A stretch of DNA of 64,000 nucleotides from assembly GCF_009905375.1 (NCBI RefSeq), contig NC_133648.1:91886631-91950630 (forward strand). Direction: 5' to 3'. Under the pieces are notes generated by a model. The model made no database searches, was not told where the DNA came from, and was given only the letters and a program-made list of their open reading frames with translations. The position numbers were made by a program, and so were the translations under genes. Numbering within the stretch: the first letter of the stretch is position 1; each line of letters opens with the position of its first letter. This document shows positions 57,723 through 64,000 of this stretch, piece after piece. The stretch comes from Apium graveolens. Its lineage: Eukaryota; Streptophyta; Magnoliopsida; Apiales; Apiaceae.

Positions 57723-60071
57723 GTGATCACACCTCCTATCTCTCCACTCAAAGCTACAGATAATGTTGAAGAACAAGACACAAGTCCTGAAATAGATATT
57801 CACAATTTGAATATACCTTTTGTTCTCTATCTGGAAGCTCCAACTGCAGCTCAGCCATCTACTGTTACTTCTCCAATCTTACAGGCTGAGATACCATCTA
57901 CACCAATTTTGGATCTGGAAACTGAAGATCAGAATGAAGTTGTTCCAAAATCTCCTTCAGTTACACACACTATTGTGTTATCAGAAGATGAGTAGATGTT
58001 ATCAAGTTCTGGAGACAGTGCTCCAGTTAATGCTCCCATTCTTGGAAAGGAGGAACTGTTTACAAAGTTTATTGAACAAGAAGTTCCTGTTCCTTGGGAA
58101 GAAACTCATAGAGGAGTTGAGTGGACCAAGAAGTGGAATGAATTTGATTTCATTCCAAGCTCCAAAGTTCTATCAGAACATATTGCCAAAGATGATGAGT
58201 TGTTAACAAACTTTGACTTTAAAGCTCAACTTAAAGTCACAACTCTCAGTACCAAAAGCCTTCAAGGTCAACACTCCATTACTCATGAAAAAGTTGACAA
58301 ACTTCTGGAAAGAGCTGATAAGCTGGATATGAAGATCAAGCTAGACAAAAAGAGGTTTATCAGACCTATTCATGAGAAAGTTGAAACTATTGAGAAGGTT
58401 CAAGAAAAGAAACAGGCTCAAATTACTGAGGTCCTGCAGAATCAAGCCTCTCAACAAGCTCAACTGAATGAAACTCAATCTTTAGTAGAACTTCTTCTAT
58501 CTTTACTCCTACCAGATGATGCCAAAAAGGGGGAGAAGGTAATGAAGTCCAAATGCTCAACTAGTCAAGTACTGAAGAAGAAGGATGACAAAAAAGATGA
58601 CCAGGGAAACCCTAGCAAGGGAAAAGGTCAAGGTCAAGGGCAAAGCAAAGTTTCTTCAAAAAAATTAGTTTCTGACTCTAGAAAATCTTCTACACAAAAG
58701 AAGACAAGTTCTGAAGCTATAGATGCTCAAACTCTGAAAGCAAGTTCTGATAATCAAAATCTGATATCAAATTCTGATGTTTTGATTCAAGCTGGAAGTA
58801 AAGACTCTCAGAAGTTCTTGCAAACTCTGAAGCTCAAGGGAAGGGAGACTACAGTCTATTATAAAGATCCCAAGATTCAGACACTTGATGAAGAAATTGC
58901 TAGAAGACTATTTCTCAAGCATAATCCTGGAATGGATTTAGAGACTCACAAGGAGGAAGAAGCTAGATTTGTAGCTGAGAAGACAAATCTTAAGTCTAAA
59001 GCTTCTGATGCAAAGAAACCTCCAAGGCCTAAGGTAAAAGGCATTATGATCAAGAAAAGGTCAAATTCTGAGGCTTTAAATCCCAAGACAAGATCACAAG
59101 TTGAAATTGATCCCAAGGATAAAGGGAAAGGAAAGATTGATGAACCAACAAAGCCACATGAGATGAAGATTCCTCAAATCCTGATGAAACCTGTATGCAA
59201 ACTGGTTCAAGTATTTGATGATGCTGCTGCAGTAGATGAAACTGTTCAAACTCTGAAAAGAAGGAAGATAACTGAAAAATCCAAGACAACGTCTGACACA
59301 GCTCAAGTTGTTCAGAGTGAAGTACAACAAGCTACAAAAGAAACAGAAAATTCTGATCAAATCATTAAGACATCAACCTTTGATAAAGCTCAAGTTGATT
59401 TGAACAAATTGACAGTTACTGAAAAGAGAAAACTCCTATGAAAGAATGTTAATCCATCAGATCCTAAGAAAAGGCAACTACTATCAGATTTCATGACTGT
59501 TGGATTGAAAGCCAGAGAAGCAAGAGATAAAGATGGATTAGGTTCTGAAGAAGCCAAGATCAAGACAGGAGTTGAAGTACTTACTAGAGATCCATTCTTA
59601 TTGACTGATAAACCACTTGAAAAAGTTACACAGAAACACCTTGATAAGGTTATATTTGTTCAAGTGGTACTGGATGCTCATGATAAAAGTAATGTCAAAG
59701 AAAAACTGATTCAATTTCTTGAAGATGGAAGGACATACAGAATGTCAGAATCAGATGTGCTGAACAAATCTCTAAAAGAACTTCAATTATTTCATTATCT
59801 TTTGGAGATAAAGTCTGAGATTACTAGGAGATGGTCAAATTTCATCATGAAGACCATAAGGGATAAAGCAAGAATTTTTCGTTCAAGGGTTACAAAATTC
59901 ATTCCAAATATAGTTGAAGATGATGGAAGTGAAATTCCAATGAAGAATGATTCTGCTAAACTTGAAGTCATTCTGAAAGAGAAATGTCTGTGCTATAATG
60001 AAGACTCATCTCATCCAAGAGTAATCAGACTTGATGATGGTTTAGAAAGAAATCATATCTCAATACTTTAG
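57723..60071 (+). pseudogene. Sirevirus B downstream ORF, continuation with stops
   Basis: This is in one frame shifted relative to 56,597-57,472, with a TAG at 57,993-57,995 and TGA at 59,439-59,441, ending at TAG 60,069-60,071. It encodes a Pro/Ser/Thr-rich part, then long charged helices suitable for coiled coil (HEKVDKLLERADKLDMKIKL, EKVETIEKVQEKKQAQ), a Lys-rich basic region (KKDDQGNPSKGKGQGQGQSK) with a GGGGGAGAAGG tract at 58,528 in the coding sequence, and a final conserved-looking region (KLIQFLEDGRTYRMSESDV, RRWSNFIMKTIRDKARIFRS). The frame remains coding-like for about 100 bases after the last stop. Function is unknown. Confidence 0.6.
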
Positions 60072-60340
60072 ACTGCAATCTACCAGATTGGAAGTCAGGG
60101 TGAAGAATTGAAGCAAGTCAAAGCTACACTAGCTCAAGTCTTGAGGAATGCAGAAGAGAAGCTGATATCAAACTTTGTCAAGAATCACTTTGGATTCAGA
60201 TTGACTCGGTATATTTGGTAAAAGCTACAAGGACTGTAAGTTGTAGTTAGTTGTCTAATTAAACTCTAATTACATTTGTACTTAAATGTTTTTGACATCA
60301 TCAAATCTATTAACTTGTATATTTTTCATAATTTACAACT

Positions 60341-60350
60341 TGGGGGAGAT
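60341..60350 (+). promoter_or_regulatory. Polypurine tract of Sirevirus B
   Basis: TGGGGGAGAT directly before the 3' LTR, the same word as in element A. Confidence 0.85.
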
Positions 60351-60915
60351 TGTTAGATATATTTGTGATGTCATGTCTAATCTGTTGTGTTTAGTTTCAG
60401 AACTTAATATCAGGACTTACTGGAAATTAGAACTTACTGAAGTCAGAATTTATATCAGAACTTAAGGCCGTCGGGATTTATATCAGGACTTAAGTGCGGG
60501 TAATTTAGAAAAGGAAAGCAACTAATTTATAGGAAATGATCGTGACTAAAACAATAGAAGATATGCATGAAGTGTTAGAAGACTAGAAGACTTGTAGAAG
60601 ATAATACCTGATTGATATATTTTAGGAGACAAAATTATATTCCATATCAATTAGAAGATATCTTGTAACTGTGTACTATATAAACACAGCTTAGGGTTTA
60701 CACTATAAGTGTTATCATACACGAGGAAGATTATACATTGTAACCTAGCAGCTCTTAGTGATATTGTTCATCATTGAGAGAGAACAACTGTTTTATTGTA
60801 ACAGAGTTTATTAAATTGAATATACATGATTACTGTTACATACTTATGTTCGAAATCGATTTGATTGTACAAACACTATATTCAACCCCCTTCTATAGTG
60901 TTGTGTGACCTAACA
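60351..60915 (+). repeat. 3' LTR of Sirevirus B (565 bp)
   Basis: Same length as the 5' LTR. It starts TGTTAGATATATTTGTG, ends GTGTGACCTAACA and is followed by the target copy CTGTA. Differences from the 5' LTR are mainly single substitutions. Confidence 0.93.
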
Positions 60916-61210
60916 CTGTACTTCGGGCGCGGGCGCGCGCTATGACAGCGCGGGCGCGCTAATCTTCTGGAGAAAATTCCATTTTCTTCTTTTCTTGCTG
61001 CAATGAGTTGGTCTTCATGAGCTTTATTCCTTGGACACCATCCTAACACTATATTAGCATAAAAATCAATGCTAATTCATCTGAATTCTGGATTAATGCC
61101 TGAAATGCAAAAATACTAGAAAACACATTAAAACACCAACAACTTGAGTATAAATACACCAATTCAAAGCTTAATGGAGCATTATAAAGTGTCATAAATG
61201 CCACTCAACA

Positions 61211-61226
61211 TACCCCTAAACATGAA
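61211..61226 (-). promoter_or_regulatory. Polypurine tract of the Athila-like element
   Basis: The minus strand reads CATGTTTAGGGGTA right before the LTR's TGTTGAG. It is preceded by TTGAGGACAAGCATCAATT, a stretch typical of Athila-like elements. Confidence 0.55.
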
Positions 61227-62403
61227 TTGATGCTTGTCCTCAAGCATAAACAGACTCAAATAACAAAAAATAAAAATGCATGAATGCAACTAAATTAATG
61301 CAAAGATCCCCATAGAATAACTAAACCAAGCAACAAGCAACACCTCAACAAATGCAGTTATTCGCATAAAGATCAATCAAACCCCACAAATCAACCTACA
61401 AACCAGAGACGTGCGTGTGTGCAAATGCTTACAGATATACTATCGCAACTAGATCAATAATCATGACTCACTACTCATCAAAGCAATCATAAGTTTATAG
61501 ATAAAATAAAAGCTAGACTCAAAATAACTTATAACACTTCAATTCTTATATTGGAGTTTTATATGGATTAATGCTTTTATTCAGAACAAATAAACAACAT
61601 AAATATGCTTATTTGACCGTGCAATGAGTGAGGTCCACAAAAGACTTATACAATAGTACCCATGTAGCGAGCGTTAGGTTAGTGGATCCCAGACTATAAA
61701 AGCCTTAGGTCACTAGGCACAAAGTCCCCTAAGAACTTAATAACTCGAATACTAAAGAGCCCACTCGTGATCAATTATGCATAACACTTATTTTTTTTTT
61801 CTTTTCTTTTCACAAAATTTCTGAACGAGTGTGTTTCGCTCCATCTCACTCAACCCTAGACTACTCATATAAAATGAGATGGCTACTAGCCATTTGACAC
61901 CTAGCCACAACAACTAGCAATGAAATTCAATTTTCTCCAATTTTTAAAAGTCCATGTTAATTTATCATTAAGAGAATATTCTAAATTCTAAATATAAACA
62001 AGCGATTAAACCTCGACAAACAAATAAACCATGACCATGATCTAGCACTCAAGCAACCTATAAGACTTAGTAAAATACAATTATCTCTAGCATGCAAACC
62101 AACTCGACAAGATTTCACATCACTAAATATAACATCACTACACTAGCATCAATATCACAAATCAATCGGAACAATCATGTAAGGGATCATGTTATTATGC
62201 ACATGCATGAAACTATATGGACAAACTATCATAAAAACTACAAAAATAAAAAAAACTACATGGCAAATGCAACTATATGCACTAAAATATCATGAACATG
62301 CAACTATATGCGACTCACACAAAACATATTCCTTCAACTACTACCCCCAAACTTAAAATTTTCACTATCATCGGTGAAGGTAATAGTAATGAATCAGGCT
62401 TAC
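61227..62403. other. Untranslated region between the extra ORF and the LTR; second polypurine tract
   Basis: There is no gene. On the minus strand TTTTAAGTTTGGGGGTAG (62,343-62,358) is a second, stronger polypurine tract about 1.1 kb before the LTR, just after the end of the ORF. The rest is AT-rich with ATGCAACTATATGC-type short repeats around 62,265-62,310. Confidence 0.5.
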
Positions 62404-63628
62404 CTACTCGGAATCAGGATCCTCACCCATAACGGGTGGAGTCTCAGGCGTGTCTAAAGGTGAATAGATGGAGTTCTCACCAAATACTGGCCACTGGATG
62501 TCAACACATGTGGCTCTGAAAGCAGTCCCTAATGCCTGGGTGAGATCACGTGCAATCCGACTATGGATATCATGCATCGCATCCATCCTTCTCGCTAAAC
62601 GCCTATACTGTCTCGTGCTCAAACCAGCTCCAACATCTGCTCCTGCTTCCTCCTGCTCTGCTGCGATGGACCGGCCTCACCCAACTCAGCTCTCCAAGCT
62701 GCCTTGCTCGCCTGCGCTGTGCCACCAGTATATGCCTGATGAGCTGGCCTTCCACCTGGCAGATGGTCATAAGAATATCTAAGCCCCTTAGTATCGGGCT
62801 TCCCACCATACCACTATGTCATGTTCAGCAGCGTAGAACTGTCGATAGGAGTACTGGGAAGCTGCAGCTGCTCATGTGCGGGCCAATGAACACCAACTGC
62901 CATACACAACTTCGTCACAATGGATGCATAGGGTATATAACCCGTAGTACCTCCTCGCAAGAACCTCAAAATACCTTGATGGATAACCATCCCCAAATCT
63001 ACATAGTCACCTGAAGAATACCCCATAACAGATGAGCACGCTCCACAATAATCTCATGCACATGAGGTGATGGCATGATGTTAGCACAGATAAATGAATT
63101 CTAAGCACGTGCAAACCTGTTCATGCATGAAGCAGGAAATGTGGAATAATCAGTTGTGCCCCTCTTGAACTTCCAATGAGTCTCAATCACACAAAGAGTA
63201 ACAACTATCAAATCCAAATCAAACTCCTCCGAAGTCTTCTCATTACAAGTATCATGACCGGGCTTCCTCGCGGGTTGCTCAATCACCCTCCTTTTTGCCT
63301 CACCACTGTACTCCACCGTCATCCCCCGAACCACAGTGAAGCCATTCTTCTCTTCCTTTGTATTAGCATTAAACTCACGAACCACACTCATGAGCACAGC
63401 AGCGGGTGCCTCGCAAAAAGTAACCTAGCCCATCTCCAAGATCATCTCCAACAACTTACCATATTTCCCTGATGACAGAAAACCATGCTCCTTGGCTATA
63501 GGCTTCGAGAGAAGTCTCGTATACTCCGCTTCAGCCTCGGGAGTTGAAAACCTTGGCTTCACACCACCCGTACTCGAATAATCAGTGGTGTTGCTGCTTA
63601 CTTGAGTTCTTTGTCTCTTTTGTGCCAT
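62404..63628 (-). pseudogene. Extra ORF of the Athila-like element (plant retroelement protein, Transposase_32-like), broken
   Basis: The ATG at 63,626-63,628 gives MAQKRQRTQVSSNTTDYSST, then KPRFSTPEAEAEYTRLLSKP and KEHGFLSSGKYGKLLEMILE. The first stop is TAG at about 63,425; the same frame goes on with VVREFNANTKEEKNGFTVVR, GMTVEYSGEAKRRVI to about 63,101. Further pieces follow in other frames and end with MHDIHSRIARDLTQALGTAF and a DTPETPPVMGEDPDSE end at TAG/TAA near 62,404. The 'F.S.EAE..Y..L.......E.GF' opening and the 'V..F..N......V RG..V.' middle fit the putative plant transposon protein family found downstream of pol in Athila-type elements. Function unknown; multiple frameshifts. 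Confidence 0.6.
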
Positions 63629-63724
63629 TGGGATTTAATAAGAGAGAATAAGAGATAAGTGTTTGAAAGAGAATTGTGTTTGAGAATTTGAGAAGTGATG
63701 GAGAAGTTTGTGTATAAGTGTGTG

Positions 63725-63732
63725 TATATATA
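63725..63732 (-). promoter_or_regulatory. TATA box of an internal promoter for the extra ORF
   Basis: The minus strand reads CCTATATATACACAC about 100 bp before the ATG at 63,628, followed by a pyrimidine/A-rich leader (CTTCTCCATCACTTCTC, TTCTCTTTC, TTATTCTCTC). Confidence 0.55.
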
Positions 63733-63914
63733 GGAGGTTGGAAGAGAATTAGATATGGAATAGAAGTGGGAATTGATTATGGGAAAAATGGGAATAATGG
63801 GTTTGATTTAGAGAGGGAATTTTGGGATGTGAAAGAGTAAAAATCGGGTGGAAATTAATTTTATATTGAAAACCCCGATTTTCTCTTCACAGACTGCCTT
63901 TTTTCTGAAACAGG

Positions 63915-64000
63915 GAACCGGCGCGCGCAAGACCAGCGCGGGCGCGCTCACTTTCTGCCAAATCAGCGCGGACGGGCGCTAGATCAACGCAGACGTGCTC
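63915..64000 (-). repeat. GC-rich repeat block like that in the LTR U3
   Basis: GGCGCGCGCAAGACCAGCG, then CGGGCGCGCT, then two further CAGCGCGGACG-like units. The same unit type (CAGCGCGGGCGCGCT) lies upstream of the TATA box in the element's own LTR at 60,925-60,960 and 48,722-48,756. Confidence 0.65.

Larger units (their letters stand above)
48770..60915 (+). mobile_element. Sirevirus B: full-length Ty1/copia element, 12,146 bp, TSD CTGTA
   Basis: 565-bp LTRs at 48,770-49,334 and 60,351-60,915; CTGTA at 48,765-48,769 and 60,916-60,920. Order: LTR, initiator-Met PBS, gag with zinc knuckles, protease, integrase, reverse transcriptase, RNase H, a 1.3-kb spacer with a promoter, a large downstream ORF, polypurine tract, LTR. 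That is the Sirevirus layout. gag and pol carry frameshifts and several stops, so it is not intact. The LTRs differ at a few dozen positions by eye (roughly 5 per cent), so insertion is old but younger than the host LTR and Helitron. Confidence 0.93.
47594..61210 (-). repeat. 3' LTR of the Athila-like element, about 1,466 bp, split by Sirevirus B
   Basis: The two pieces are 60,921-61,210 (LTR start on the minus strand) and 47,594-48,769 (LTR end); removing the insertion and one CTGTA gives about 1,466 bp bounded by TG...CA. It holds two GC-rich blocks of the form GCGCGC...CAGCGCGGGCGCG (48,722-48,756 and 60,925-60,960), one on either side of the insertion point. A minus-strand TATA box lies downstream of them. 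Confidence 0.7.
47594..64000 (-). mobile_element. Athila/Tat-like Ty3/gypsy element, minus strand (continues beyond window), inserted in RepHel
   Basis: Its 3' LTR is 47,594-61,210 (split by Sirevirus B). A polypurine tract precedes it at 61,211-61,226 and an extra ORF lies upstream at 62,404-63,628. The pol region and 5' LTR must lie to the right of the window. The LTR starts TGTTGAGTGG (minus strand) and ends GACTAACA. An extra ORF between pol and the 3' LTR, the 'TTGAGGACAAGCA' stretch before the polypurine tract and the 'CGCAAGTATACGCGATCGCAAG' type of motif (about 47,627) are features I associate with Athila/Tat-type elements. The left target-site copy would be CCTTT at 47,589-47,593. 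Confidence 0.7.

Noticed and set aside
56597..60071. True retroviral envelope protein
   Set aside because: No signal peptide, clear transmembrane segment or glycosylation-rich surface domain is visible; only the position is env-like.

Overview
The window looks like repeat-dense, gene-poor nuclear DNA from a large-genome flowering plant. Plant-type LTR retrotransposons (Ty1/copia Sirevirus type, Ty3/gypsy types), a Mutator-like element and an intron-containing plant Helitron sit inside one another in AT-rich DNA. The style of the repeats suggests an asterid eudicot, but the sequence alone cannot name the species. I see no intact host gene, rRNA, functional tRNA, CRISPR array or bacterial feature. 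Almost every coding region is a decayed transposon gene.

Left part (1-21,550). A Sirevirus-like copia element (A) runs from before the window to its 3' LTR at 20,119-21,545. Three elements have been inserted into it. A chromovirus-like LTR tail (1-1,180) sits at the left edge. A 9.3-kb non-autonomous LTR element (1,388-10,701, TSD TTAGC) splits the GAG-pre-integrase region. A 4.2-kb solo LTR on the minus strand (15,482-19,666, TSD TTCTA) lies in the region downstream of pol. Element A lacks integrase and has an altered reverse transcriptase active site.

Middle (21,551-27,845). This is AT-rich DNA with a 1.38-kb Mutator-like element (22,149-23,529, 9-bp TSD TATACTTAA), a GA microsatellite, exon-like fragments on the minus strand, and a plus-strand Helitron-like 3' end at 26,865.

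Helitron region (27,846-47,593). A minus-strand Helitron is inferred from a hairpin plus CTAG terminus at 27,846 and a RepHel pseudogene at 43,382-47,593. Between them lie three RPA1-like (DUF223/OB-fold) genes on the minus strand and two tandem copies of a multi-exon, multi-B3-domain gene on the plus strand. Each B3 copy faces an RPA-like copy convergently, so a B3/RPA module appears to be duplicated within the Helitron. All copies carry frameshifts or stops. This is the most unusual part of the window.

Right part (47,594-64,000). An Athila/Tat-like gypsy element on the minus strand interrupts the RepHel gene; its LTR is at 47,594-61,210 and its internal ORF at 62,404-63,628. A complete 12.1-kb Sirevirus (B, 48,770-60,915, TSD CTGTA) is inserted in that LTR. 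The order of events read from the nesting is Helitron, then Athila-like element, then Sirevirus B. In three of these retroelements the extra ORF downstream of pol is preceded by its own TATA box and a pyrimidine-rich leader.
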